Of a DNA stretch of 64,000 nt, positions 52,436 through 60,722 are shown piece after piece. The notes under the pieces were generated by a model, which was given only the letters and a program-made list of their open reading frames with translations, was not told the DNA's origin and did not search any database. Source of the stretch: Bernardetia sp. MNP-M8 (GTDB lineage: Bacteria > Bacteroidota > Bacteroidia > Cytophagales > Bernardetiaceae); the NCBI RefSeq assembly GCF_037126285.1, contig NZ_CP147012.1, positions 4,424,676-4,488,675 on the forward strand, read 5' to 3'. Both the position numbers and the translations under genes were made by a program. The stretch's first letter is position 1. Each line of letters opens with the position of its first letter.

Positions 52436-53260
52436 ATGACAAAACAGCGCAAACTTTTATCTCAATATCATCCAGTTTTATATTTTATATCAGTTTGGGA
52501 AAAAAGAATACGAAGACAAATAAGTTGGTTAGTAGATTCGAAAATATATACTCAAGAAAAGCAAAGTGAAAAATTAGCTTTCAGAGTGAAAAAGCATCAA
52601 TCTAAGTTACTTAAAAAACTAGGCGACTCAGATATGCAGTTACAATATAATAAAGTAAAAAATTTAGAAATTGTTGTAGAAAAAATCAATGGAACACTCA
52701 TAAAACCCAATGAAACTTTTTCTTTTTGTAAAACAGTAGGATTACCAACCAAAAAGAAAGGCTATAAATTGGGAATGGAACTCTCTTTTGGCGAAGCAAA
52801 AACAGGAATTGGAGGTGGAATTTGTCAAAGCTCAAATTTATTGCATTGGTTGGCTTTGCATTCTCCTCTTACAATAAATGAAAGACATCATCACAGTTTT
52901 GATCCGTTTCCTGATGATGGGCGTGTGTTACCTTTTGCAAGTGGTGCAACTGTTTTTTATAATTACCTAGATTTCCAGCTTACTAATACGACAAATTATA
53001 CCTTTCAAATCAATCTTTGGCTAACTGATAAACTTTTAGAAGGTGAAATACGAATTAATGAAGAATTAGATTTTGCTTATCATGTCTTTGAGAAAAATCA
53101 TAAGTTTTTAAAGCAAAAAGGAGACTTTTTTAGAACAAATGAAATATGGAGAAATAAAATATTAAAGTTTCAAAGTGGAAAAATAGTTGATACAGAATTG
53201 ATTACAAAGAATTTTGGACGGGTAAAGTACAAACCTCAAGAGTACGAAAGTGTAGAATGA
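52436..53260 (+). CDS. VanW family protein
   Basis: This 274-residue protein has a VanW domain (about 70-200): IKPNETFSFCKTVGLPTKKK, then GMELSFGEAKTGIGGGICQS, SNLLHWLALHSPLTINERHH, FDPFPDDGRVLPFASGATVF and YNYLDFQL. The family was named in vancomycin-resistance clusters, but its biochemical role is unclear and no van genes are near. There is no signal peptide. It is followed by an AT-rich gap (53261-53618) with no gene, containing a promoter-like box at 53546. Confidence 0.88.
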   Translation: MTKQRKLLSQYHPVLYFISVWEKRIRRQISWLVDSKIYTQEKQSEKLAFRVKKHQSKLLKKLGDSDMQLQYNKVKNLEIVVEKINGTLIKPNETFSFCKTVGLPTKKKGYKLGMELSFGEAKTGIGGGICQSSNLLHWLALHSPLTINERHHHSFDPFPDDGRVLPFASGATVFYNYLDFQLTNTTNYTFQINLWLTDKLLEGEIRINEELDFAYHVFEKNHKFLKQKGDFFRTNEIWRNKILKFQSGKIVDTELITKNFGRVKYKPQEYESVE

Positions 53261-53545
53261 GCTAACAAAATCAACATAAACAGTTCTCTTGTAAGTAAAA
53301 ATTGTATTTAAGTGGTATATAATTTAATTATTTGTAATAAAAATTACTTGTAGTTATTAATATGAAATAAAATTTTGCTTTTTTAAATTAATTCAAACTA
53401 TTGTGCTGTGAGTTACTAAATTATTTGTGCAATAGAATGATTAATTTAGTAAATTATTTGTGTTTTTCACGTAAAAAATAGTTAATTACTTTACATGATT
53501 AATTTAATTAACTATGTAAGTCTATTTATATCTTCAAAATGTACC

Positions 53546-53553
53546 TAAATTTG
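53546..53553 (+). promoter_or_regulatory. -7 box of the gene interrupted by the IS982-type element
   Basis: TAAATTTG matches TAnnTTTG and lies 66 bases ahead of the displaced start codons at 53613 and 53619. The -33 box is weak. Confidence 0.4.
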
Positions 53554-53612
53554 CACTCTTATTTCTTTAAATGAAAAAATATCCCCTTAGATTAGAGAAT
53601 TAATAAAAAGTT

Positions 53613-53653
53613 ATGTACATGTTCCCCTACTCAAACTTAAGCACTATCGATTA
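53613..53653 (+). other. Displaced 5' end of the STAS-like gene
   Basis: Removing the insertion and one target copy joins these codons to 54711 onward in frame: ATG at 53619 then FPYSNLSTIDYDNENDF (a second in-frame ATG lies at 53613, MYM). The join restores a 134-residue protein whose new start is consistent with the promoter box upstream. Confidence 0.75.
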
Positions 53654-54703
53654 ACGTGAACTCGGTTTTTAACTAATTGACTTTCAGTGTTTTGTTTACT
53701 TATTTCAGTTATTTTTGTCAAAAAAGGCTAAAAAAGGTTATTTTTGAATAGCTCTACTCAACTTTAACCTCTTTAGCCTTATGTTTGACAAAACTATAAA
53801 ATTCGACGAAGACCACCTAATCGGTATTTTTTATTTAGTAGATGAGTTCTGTTTACAAGCTCAATCTTATGTATCTAGTAAATGGGTGGGAACAAAAAGC
53901 AGTTCCACTTTCACCCCTTCTCCTACTCGTGTTCCCCAGTTATCAGCTAGTGAAATAATGACTATTTTAGTATATTATAATTACTCAGGTTATAAGAATT
54001 TTCAATACTATTATCAACGTTTTGTGTGTAACGATTTAGTCCCTTATTTTCCTAAACTTTGCTCCTATAACCGATTTTTAGAATTAATAGAAAGGGTAAG
54101 TTTACCTATGTATGTACTCGCCAAACTCCTGTGTGCTAAAAGTGAAGAAACAGGTACTTACTTCATTGATTCTAAGAAAATAGTTGTTTCTGATAATCGT
54201 CGTATTCACTCTCATAAAGTGTTCAAAGACATTGCAAAACGAGGAAAAGGGTCAATGGGGTGGTTTTTTGGATTTAAACTTCACTTAGTCATCAATCATT
54301 TAGGAGAGGTAATGGCTTTTGAAATTACAGCAGCAAATAAGGCTGATAATAACCACAATCTACTCAAAAATTTATTGAAAAATTTGAAAGGAAATTGCTT
54401 TGGTGATAAAGGATATTTGACAAAACTTTGGGAACAACTCTATGAAAAGGGACTTAAAATGATAACTAAAACAAAAAAAAATATGAAGAATCAACTCATC
54501 ACATTGAAAGAAAAATACACACTTAGAAAAAGAGCCATTATTGAATCTGTAAATGATATTTTAATTTCCGTTTTTGACGTAGAACATTCTAGACATAGGA
54601 AGCCTATAAACGCATTTACGCATATGGCAGCTACAATAGTAGCTTATCATTTCTACCCAGAAAAACCTAGAATATTTGTACCTAAATAATACCGAGTTCA
54701 CGT
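53654..54703 (+). mobile_element. IS982-family insertion sequence, intact, with 7-bp target duplication
   Basis: Terminal inverted repeats ACGTGAACTCGGT (53654-53666) and ACCGAGTTCACGT (54691-54703) are perfect over 13 bases. The direct repeats TCGATTA at 53647-53653 and 54704-54710 are the target-site duplication. Length 1050 bases. The uninterrupted transposase and exact target copies suggest a fairly recent insertion. Confidence 0.92.
53781..54689 (+). CDS. IS982-family transposase
   Basis: This 302-residue DDE transposase is intact. Family features are VPQLSASEIMTILVYYNYSG near the front, YFIDSKKIVVSDNRRIHSHK (first Asp), GWFFGFKLHLVINHLGEVMA, CFGDKGYLTKLWEQLYEKGL (second Asp) and LRKRAIIESVNDILISVFDV (Glu), ending HSRHRKPINAFTHMAATIVA. 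It lies centrally in an element with perfect terminal repeats, and its stop is just inside the right repeat. The overall length and the 7-bp target copies agree with IS982. Confidence 0.93.
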   Translation: MFDKTIKFDEDHLIGIFYLVDEFCLQAQSYVSSKWVGTKSSSTFTPSPTRVPQLSASEIMTILVYYNYSGYKNFQYYYQRFVCNDLVPYFPKLCSYNRFLELIERVSLPMYVLAKLLCAKSEETGTYFIDSKKIVVSDNRRIHSHKVFKDIAKRGKGSMGWFFGFKLHLVINHLGEVMAFEITAANKADNNHNLLKNLLKNLKGNCFGDKGYLTKLWEQLYEKGLKMITKTKKNMKNQLITLKEKYTLRKRAIIESVNDILISVFDVEHSRHRKPINAFTHMAATIVAYHFYPEKPRIFVPK

Positions 54704-55080
54704 TCGATTATGACAATGAAAATGATTTTCTTTTACTTACAATGAAAGGAAATATGAATTTTGAAGGATACAAAAATTATTTTTTTGATATTCTTAAAGC
54801 TGCTAAAGAATATAATTGTAGGCATTGGATTTATGATTTATCAGAATTTGAATATGACTCTTTACAAGCTAGAATATGGCAGGTTTCTGTTTTTTTACCA
54901 AAATGTTTTAGAGAATTAAATCAAGAAATAATAATAGCTATGATTCCCCCTCCTAATCCTATACATAGAATGGGAATTAAGACAGCCATGAAAGCAACTG
55001 ATATGATGAACTATCCTTATCAACTAAGTTATTTCTCTACTCTTGAAAAAGCTAAAGACTGGACTTTGAGTAAAAAATAA
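54676..55080 (+). CDS. STAS-like protein, 5' end replaced by the IS insertion
   Basis: The open frame begins at a TTG (54676) inside the transposase end and reads through the right inverted repeat, so the first ten or so residues (YLNNTEFTF) come from the insertion sequence. From residue 11 the original protein continues: DYDNENDFLLLTMKGNMNFE, CRHWIYDLSEFEYDSLQARI, WQVSVFLPKC and KDWTLSKK. The alternating strand-helix layout resembles SpoIIAA/STAS anti-sigma antagonist folds, common in this group, but the conserved serine is not evident. The natural start now lies 1.05 kb upstream, so expression from its own promoter is broken unless the transposon supplies one. Confidence 0.7.
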   Translation: MYLNNTEFTFDYDNENDFLLLTMKGNMNFEGYKNYFFDILKAAKEYNCRHWIYDLSEFEYDSLQARIWQVSVFLPKCFRELNQEIIIAMIPPPNPIHRMGIKTAMKATDMMNYPYQLSYFSTLEKAKDWTLSKK

Positions 55081-55089
55081 GCAGTAAAA

Positions 55090-55548
55090 TTAGTTGTTTT
55101 TATCATATTTTTTTGGCGCATACAAAAAACCGTATGCTTCTGAATCATTTTTTTTATGAGAACGATGATGAACACCATGCGCCCTAACAATGCGTTTGAG
55201 ATATGCATTTTTGACTTTGATTTTTATAAACGGAATTCTGTTATGTGTCAAAATGTCATGAAAAATAGCGTACATTATTCCATAAAGTGAAATTCCTATT
55301 CCCAAGGCTAATAAAATATTCCATTTGGGATAGGTAATTCCTACAATAATCATTACCATAGATTGAACTGAAAAAATAACAGCAAAAATATCATTTACTT
55401 CTAGAGTATGATTATGATTGGTATGATGAGATTTGTGCAAAAACCACAAAAAACCGTGCATAATATATTTGTGTGTAAACCAAGCCACACCTTCCATAAA
55501 AATAGCTGTAAGAATACTAACGCAGATAATTTGCCAAAGAGATAACAT
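55090..55548 (-). CDS. Beta-carotene hydroxylase-like protein (CrtZ family)
   Basis: This 152-residue membrane protein has four helices and the histidine clusters of the fatty-acid hydroxylase superfamily: HKYIMH, HKSHHTNHNH, HDILTHNR and HGVHHRSHKK, which bind two irons. The compact size and spacing fit CrtZ-type carotenoid 3-hydroxylases, which convert beta-carotene to zeaxanthin. It is transcribed alone on the minus strand. No other carotenoid genes are in the window, so a different lipid substrate is possible. Confidence 0.85.
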   Translation of the reverse strand: MLSLWQIICVSILTAIFMEGVAWFTHKYIMHGFLWFLHKSHHTNHNHTLEVNDIFAVIFSVQSMVMIIVGITYPKWNILLALGIGISLYGIMYAIFHDILTHNRIPFIKIKVKNAYLKRIVRAHGVHHRSHKKNDSEAYGFLYAPKKYDKNN

Positions 55549-55617
55549 CAGATAAGTTGTGAGTTATAAATTGTGAGTTCTGAATTGAAATGCAATTTCA
55601 TTTTTGAAATTACTAGA

Positions 55618-55730
55618 TTAATACCATGTAACATAAATTATTTTGTGTAAAACAGGGTTAAAACTCTGTTCAATTTATAATTCTGCCATTGTCAGTAAAA
55701 TACAAACAAACTTATGTTACAAGGTATTAA
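55618..55730. repeat. 113-bp MITE-like element with 19-bp terminal repeats
   Basis: TTAATACCATGTAACATAA (55618-55636) and TTATGTTACAAGGTATTAA (55712-55730) match inverted in 18 of 19 positions. Inside is AACAGGGTTAAAACTCTGTT with CAATTTATAATTCTGCC, a copy of the repeat also found at 9577-9652 and partly at 15892-15914. No coding capacity. Confidence 0.7.
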
Positions 55731-55866
55731 TAACTTTTGTTTTAAAAAGAAGGTTTTCATTAATTTCAATTTTGTGATTTCTCATTGCATTTACATCTAA
55801 ATTGCTTTCTGATGTTATAGTAACTTCATCAATTCTACCTTCTAAAATCAGACTTTTAAATTGGTT
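55717..55866 (-). pseudogene. Orphan coding remnant directly after lptD, truncated by a MITE-like element
   Basis: Continuing in frame past the lptD stop, 49 further codons are open before a TAA (55717-55719) located in the right end of the 113-bp element. The translation is protein-like (LILEGRIDEVTITSESNLDV, NAMRNHKIEINENLLFKTKV) and would fit a strand-rich DUF2807/GIN-type domain, though this is a guess. No start codon precedes it except within lptD. It is best read as the leftover of a gene lost on both sides. Confidence 0.4.
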
Positions 55867-58539
55867 TTAGCGTCTATCTCTCCAGTTATTTCTACGGTTA
55901 AGTTTCAAATCCTGTAATAAACTAGATTTTACACGCAAATCAAGAGAGTAACCACGACGGAAACCAACTGGTGTCCAACTTACACGAAGCTCCCAGCAAT
56001 GTAAATCTCTATGAATATTAAAAGTAGCATCTGAAAATGTATTGAGTTCTAAATCATAACTAGCATTATAGGCTACCTTCCATTTTGGTGTAACACTCAC
56101 ATCTCCATTAAAAGATAAGTTTTGGCTGGCATTTCCTTCTATCAATCCTGTACGAGAATAATTCCAATTATAACTTACACTTATTGTCCAAGGGACATCA
56201 AAATCTACATACAAATTTCTATTCTGATTAATAAAATCTAAATCGGCTTGCGAAATAGCCTGACTACTTGCCTCCTCTTCATTATCACTCTTAAAACCAT
56301 CTGCTGATAAAGAAGTATTCAAAGAAATAGCTAATGTACTCAGTGTTCCTATACTTGCGCCTTCTGTCCAAGCATATCGATCTATTTTTCTTTGTGTGAC
56401 GACTAAATTAGTTAGTGTATCTCTAGTTAGAGCTTCATAGGTGTAAGGATCAATCGCCCCTCTGACATTGATACCTATCTTGTTTTTGAATAACGATGTT
56501 CTTAGATTGACATTGATATTACCTAAATTAAAAGAATCTGCTGCTAAATTATAAGACGATGAAAAGTCAAAGCTATCTAATAACTTACGTTTTTCATCTT
56601 TTCCTTCCTTGGTTTCTACTTTTGCTTCTAAAGTATTACGCAATGAAAAAGAAACTGTTCCAGATTCTCCAGTTGAGGGAGAGCCATAAAGCCCAGTCAT
56701 ACGAGCAATACGCTGCGTTCGTCCATCTTCACTTACTTGTACTTCTTGATAAAAACCAAAACGAGGATCGCTAAAATCAGGTTGATAACTCAGTGAAATA
56801 GTTGGAATCATAGTATGACGCAATGCTTTAAACTTTTGACTTTTAAATAAAAAAGTAGAGTAAAAAGTAGTTGTGAAATCTACTGAGGCATTGTAAGAAT
56901 AAAACTGTGAAATTCCTTGATTAACAATTGTTCTGACAGTATCTTTTTGTGTCCATTCATAGGAATTGCGACTTCCATAAATAACTTGAGTAAAGTTAGC
57001 ACTAGGATTCATTTTGAAATAACGTAGGAAAGTAACCGAAGTAGAAAGAGGAACTGAATGTTTTAATCCCCATTGCAAATTATCTAGTATTTCAGGCAAA
57101 TTATCCATATCAAAAGCAAGAGTATCAGATGCTTTACGTTGGTCTGAAGGAATTTTGAAATTGCCTTTTATATTGTTTGTAAGTAAATTAGAAATCTTTG
57201 CTTGCCCATCCAAACGATAAGAAAAACCAAGTTGAGCTAATGGAGATTGAGAGTTTTTGACCAACTTTCGAAGTGGAAAAATACGATTCATACTTAAGTT
57301 AGCTTGTGGCGAAACATTTGTAATTTTGGACTGTAAGTTTTGGTCATGTCTTAGACTTCCTGAAAATACAAACGGTGTTCCTGTAAATGTTTTATTATAG
57401 TTGATGCCTGAATTTACAGAAGCCTGTGTATAATCATTTGGATTAAATGAATTTCGCTCATTAAATTGAGAAGTCATAATATTGACATTAGCAGAAAAAG
57501 AAGAAGAACCTCTTGATTTTGGATTGTGTGACCAAGTAAGACGAAAGTCATTACTACTACTCTCATCAATTCCTCGTTCTTGCGCTCTAATAGTATTCAT
57601 TCTAAAGTCAAAATTACCAGTATAATAATAGCGTTTTGCATAACGACTACGAAGAGAAGCACCATAAACACCCTTTGAATAGGCTTCTCCCAAGAAAGTA
57701 AGGTCAATATGGTCGCTAATGGCCCAATAATATCCACCGTCTCTCAAATAAAAACCACGCTCTTGTGTTTCTCCATAACTAGGAATAATTATTCCCGAAC
57801 TACGAGTTTTTGGAATAGGTAAAAGTCCAAATGGAAAACCAACTGGCGTTGGAATATCCATTATTTCTAGCTGAAAAGGACCTGTAATGATTTGTTTGTT
57901 TTCTATCACCTTTAATTTTTTCGAACGAATACGAAAGTGAGGATGAGAAGTATTAGTACAGGTTGTATACGAGCCTTCAACGCCATTAAAATTACCTTCA
58001 GCATCACGCTTTCCAGTTTCTAAAAGCAAGAAACCTTCTCCTTCTTTTTTTACAATATCAGTTACAATAGCTCTTTCGCTCACAAAATTATACCTTATTT
58101 TTTTTGCTTTATATTCGTCATCTCCTTGTTTGAAAATAGGTGTTTCGGTTAAACCTCCCAATGAATCTTTTAATCCTATGGCTGTCAGTTCGTTTGTATT
58201 CCAGTCTAAAGTAATATTATCTGATTTTAAATTAATATTGGTATAATCAATTTCAGACTTTGTATAAAGAATAATTTTTTGAGTTTTGAAGTCATATTTT
58301 ATCGAATCAGTAGCTGAATAAGTTACAATATCTGTAAAGTCTCCACTTGCAGCAGGACGATTTACTGTATCACTTTCTTCTAAGTCAATAGAATCAAGAG
58401 CAGCTTGTTGTTTCAATTCATTGAGTTTGTTTAAGCTATCCAATGAGATAGTAAGAGGTTTTATATCTTGACCATAAGCTGATGAGCCAAAAAATAAGGC
58501 AAGAAGGCAACAGAAAATAAATAAAATTCTAAAACGCAT
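55867..58539 (-). CDS. lptD: LPS assembly outer-membrane protein LptD
   Basis: This outer-membrane translocon inserts lipopolysaccharide into the outer leaflet. The ATG at 58539 gives 890 residues and a signal peptide MRFRILFIFCCLLALFFGSS ending near YGQ; an upstream frame to 58620 adds 27 unlikely residues. The N-terminal periplasmic jellyroll (about 65-220) has LKSDNITLDWNTNELTAIGL and RYNFVSERAIVTDIVKKEGE. The LptD barrel follows, with CTNTSHPHFRIRSKKLKVIE, PVGFPFGLLPIPKTRSSGII, SYGETQERGFYLRDGGYYWA and many amphipathic strands to the end. This is the Bacteroidota form. A -7-type box TACCTTTG lies at 58630-58637. The 58621-58906 gap is otherwise empty. Confidence 0.92.
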   Translation of the reverse strand: MRFRILFIFCCLLALFFGSSAYGQDIKPLTISLDSLNKLNELKQQAALDSIDLEESDTVNRPAASGDFTDIVTYSATDSIKYDFKTQKIILYTKSEIDYTNINLKSDNITLDWNTNELTAIGLKDSLGGLTETPIFKQGDDEYKAKKIRYNFVSERAIVTDIVKKEGEGFLLLETGKRDAEGNFNGVEGSYTTCTNTSHPHFRIRSKKLKVIENKQIITGPFQLEIMDIPTPVGFPFGLLPIPKTRSSGIIIPSYGETQERGFYLRDGGYYWAISDHIDLTFLGEAYSKGVYGASLRSRYAKRYYYTGNFDFRMNTIRAQERGIDESSSNDFRLTWSHNPKSRGSSSFSANVNIMTSQFNERNSFNPNDYTQASVNSGINYNKTFTGTPFVFSGSLRHDQNLQSKITNVSPQANLSMNRIFPLRKLVKNSQSPLAQLGFSYRLDGQAKISNLLTNNIKGNFKIPSDQRKASDTLAFDMDNLPEILDNLQWGLKHSVPLSTSVTFLRYFKMNPSANFTQVIYGSRNSYEWTQKDTVRTIVNQGISQFYSYNASVDFTTTFYSTFLFKSQKFKALRHTMIPTISLSYQPDFSDPRFGFYQEVQVSEDGRTQRIARMTGLYGSPSTGESGTVSFSLRNTLEAKVETKEGKDEKRKLLDSFDFSSSYNLAADSFNLGNINVNLRTSLFKNKIGINVRGAIDPYTYEALTRDTLTNLVVTQRKIDRYAWTEGASIGTLSTLAISLNTSLSADGFKSDNEEEASSQAISQADLDFINQNRNLYVDFDVPWTISVSYNWNYSRTGLIEGNASQNLSFNGDVSVTPKWKVAYNASYDLELNTFSDATFNIHRDLHCWELRVSWTPVGFRRGYSLDLRVKSSLLQDLKLNRRNNWRDRR

Positions 58540-58629
58540 AAAACTGTAAAATAGATAAATCAGAAAGGAAAAAGATAATTTCTTTTGTTGTGTGAGTTTG
58601 AGTATGTAAAAATACATCAAAAAGACGGT

Positions 58630-58637
58630 GCAAAGGT
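58630..58637 (-). promoter_or_regulatory. -7 box upstream of lptD
   Basis: On the minus strand TACCTTTG matches TAnnTTTG exactly, 91 bases before the lptD ATG. No clear -33 element was found. Confidence 0.4.
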
Positions 58638-58906
58638 AGCAAATGCAATGCTTTTACTCTATTTTAACTGCAATTTAATAGTATTTAATTCTTTAAATTT
58701 TCTCCTTTTAGCTTTTTTAGACAAAAAAGCCTTTTATTCAAGTTATTTAAGAGGAAATCAACTCTATTTTCTTTGTAATTATTCATATCAAAATTACGAT
58801 ATAACATAGATGTAAAACAATTTACTTCAAAAACCCTTTATAAACTGTAAAATATATTTTCATAATTTAACTGTTCATTTATTTTTTAATCTTACCCTAT
58901 TACTTT

Positions 58907-59932
58907 ATGCTCTTACAATTTTTATTACAAGTTCAAGATACAACAGCTACAACTGCAAAAGGACAAATTGATTTATTGACAAAAGGTTATAACACACTTG
59001 TTGATAAACTTATAGGTTGGTTTGAAGCTCTTGCTGCTGCACTTCCAAATTTTATATTGGCAATTGTTGTTTTATTGGCTTTTTATTTTTTAGCTAAAGG
59101 GGCAAAATCATTAATCAATAAAGTACTTTCAAAATGGGTAGATAATAAAAATTTACTTGATTTAGCCTCACAGATTTTATTTACAATTATTATTTTAGTA
59201 GGAATGTTCTTTGCTTTGGGCGTTCTTAACCTTGACAAAACAGTTACTTCACTTTTGGCTGGTGCTGGTGTAATTGGTCTTGCGCTTAGTTTTGCTTTTC
59301 AAGATTTGGCTACTAATTTTGTTTCAGGTGTTTTTATCACAATTCAAAAACCATTGCGTGTTGGAGACTTGGTAGAAACAAATGATTATACAGGAATTGT
59401 AAAGAGAATTGGTTTGAGAGCGATTGATATTGAAGATTTTAATGGACGTTATATTATTATCCCTTCAAAAGAAGTTTTTCAAAATCCATTAGTCAATTAT
59501 AACGAAACAAAATATAGAAGAATTAATCTTTCTGTAGGAGTATCGTATGGAGACAATATGAAGGAAGTCAGAAAACTTTTATATAACACTGTAAAAGCTG
59601 TAAAAGAAGTAAGTACCTCTCACGCTGATGTTAGAATTGATTTTGATGGTTTTGGAGATAGTTCTATCAATTTTATAGCTCGTTTTTTTATTGATAAAAG
59701 TGATGAAAAGTCATATAAAATAGCTGAAGTAGAAGTTGCAACTGCCATAAAAGAAGCCTTTGATGCAAATGATATTATGATTCCATTCCCTATTCGTACC
59801 TTGGATTTTGGAATACGTGGAGGCGAAAAGCTCAATGAAGTTTTTACGCTCAATGATGAAAATAAAGAAAATGGCAAGGAACAGAAACAGAACGAGAATG
59901 AAAAACAAGCAAATAATAAAAATCAAAATTAA
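58907..59932 (+). CDS. Small-conductance mechanosensitive channel (MscS family)
   Basis: This 341-residue channel opens under membrane tension to release solutes. Three N-terminal helices (LPNFILAIVVLLAFYFLAKG, LASQILFTIIILVGMFFALG) lead to the pore-lining helix VTSLLAGAGVIGLALSFAFQ, followed by DLATNFVSGVFITIQKPLRV, GDLVETNDYTGIVKRIGLRA, IIIPSKEVFQNPLVNYN and the vestibule ending DIMIPFPIRTLDFG. A Glu/Asn/Lys-rich tail of about 35 residues (KENGKEQKQNENEKQANNKN) is an unusual low-complexity addition. Confidence 0.95.
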   Translation: MLLQFLLQVQDTTATTAKGQIDLLTKGYNTLVDKLIGWFEALAAALPNFILAIVVLLAFYFLAKGAKSLINKVLSKWVDNKNLLDLASQILFTIIILVGMFFALGVLNLDKTVTSLLAGAGVIGLALSFAFQDLATNFVSGVFITIQKPLRVGDLVETNDYTGIVKRIGLRAIDIEDFNGRYIIIPSKEVFQNPLVNYNETKYRRINLSVGVSYGDNMKEVRKLLYNTVKAVKEVSTSHADVRIDFDGFGDSSINFIARFFIDKSDEKSYKIAEVEVATAIKEAFDANDIMIPFPIRTLDFGIRGGEKLNEVFTLNDENKENGKEQKQNENEKQANNKNQN

Positions 59933-59968
59933 TTTTTGAGTTCTCAAAGATGATTATCTATATGTCTG

Positions 59969-60003
59969 TTGGTGGTTGGTGAGACCTCAACAATGGCAAA
60001 AGG
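59969..60003. repeat. GTTGGTGAGACCTCAACAATGGC repeat
   Basis: Relative of the palindromes at 40749 and 43259; it overlaps the 3' end of the small minus-strand frame 59987-60118. Confidence 0.5.
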
Positions 60004-60118
60004 GGGTAAACAGGACAGTACCTGCAATGGATGTTCCAATAGCCCAAAGTGTTTCAATTATAGTAGATGCCAAAGTACTTATAATATGTGTCTTGGATAT
60101 ATTTTTATTTTGTTCCAT
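59987..60118 (-). CDS. Possible 43-residue membrane peptide with a Shine-Dalgarno site
   Basis: The frame opens further upstream at 60283, but the part before 60118 looks like non-coding repeat sequence. The ATG at 60118 is preceded by AAGGAGGGAAAT, a strong Shine-Dalgarno match that is rare in this window. The peptide reads MEQNKNISKTHIISTLASTI and IETLWAIGTSIAGTVLFTPF, one hydrophobic helix plus a Cys-His-Cys end, the last part provided by a dispersed repeat. Expression is uncertain. Confidence 0.3.
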   Translation of the reverse strand: MEQNKNISKTHIISTLASTIIETLWAIGTSIAGTVLFTPFCHC

Positions 60119-60368
60119 ATTTCCCTCCTTTTGTTTGTAGTTTAGTAAATTTGATATAGCTCTTATTATTACCAAAATAGTGATGAAAAAAGTTGTTGGA
60201 ACAAAACCATTGCGAGGCAAAGCTGCTATCCCTTTCGGGGATTTCTTAAATGTTTTTATGGTTGGTCTAACGTAAAAAAGCATATAAAGTTTGCCAAAGC
60301 TTTATATTGAAAGTATAAGTTTAAAAGCTCAAAATACAAGACAACTATATTTAATTCTGCCAAACAAG

Positions 60369-60707
60369 TTAGAAAATAAAATGAATTCCTGTGTTTCTAT
60401 TTATAGCTTCTTTAAATAAAGCAATTAATTGTTCTACTAAAGACCATTTTCTCAATTCATTAAAATCTTCAAGAAAGGACAATGATTTTTCTAAAGAATT
60501 TTTATCATATATTGCTTCTATCTCATAATCATCAATCATAACACCACTAATTTCATTTATGGAATCTAGTATTTGAGAATGATATAAATAATCTATGTCA
60601 AATTGTACAATATCTAATTTTATGAGTTTCAAATCATCAAACCCACCATATTCTAATTTTTCTTCCTCTTCCTTATCAAATGGAACTACTATTACTCTAT
60701 TTCTCAT
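60369..60707 (-). CDS. Hypothetical acidic protein
   Basis: This 112-residue soluble protein begins MRNRVIVVPFDKEEEEKLEY and has a strand-rich first half (LKLIKLDIVQFDIDYLYHSQ, ISGVMIDDYEIEAIYDK) and a helical second half (SLEKSLSFLEDFNELRKWSL, VEQLIALFKEAINRNTG). It matches no family I know. It lies 15 bases downstream of the kinase-like gene on the same strand, so the two are likely co-transcribed. Confidence 0.6.
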   Translation of the reverse strand: MRNRVIVVPFDKEEEEKLEYGGFDDLKLIKLDIVQFDIDYLYHSQILDSINEISGVMIDDYEIEAIYDKNSLEKSLSFLEDFNELRKWSLVEQLIALFKEAINRNTGIHFIF

Positions 60708-60722
60708 ATTTTGATTTTTAAT

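Noticed and set aside
52436-53260. Vancomycin-resistance locus because of VanW
   Set aside because: No other van genes are adjacent; isolated VanW-domain proteins are common and unrelated to resistance.
58585-58809. 74-codon plus-strand frame before the MscS gene
   Set aside because: It overlaps the lptD promoter region and looks like AT-rich chance coding.
59987-60283. 98-codon minus-strand frame as one gene
   Set aside because: The first 55 codons look like dispersed repeat sequence; only the part after the Shine-Dalgarno site at about 60122 is kept as a tentative gene.
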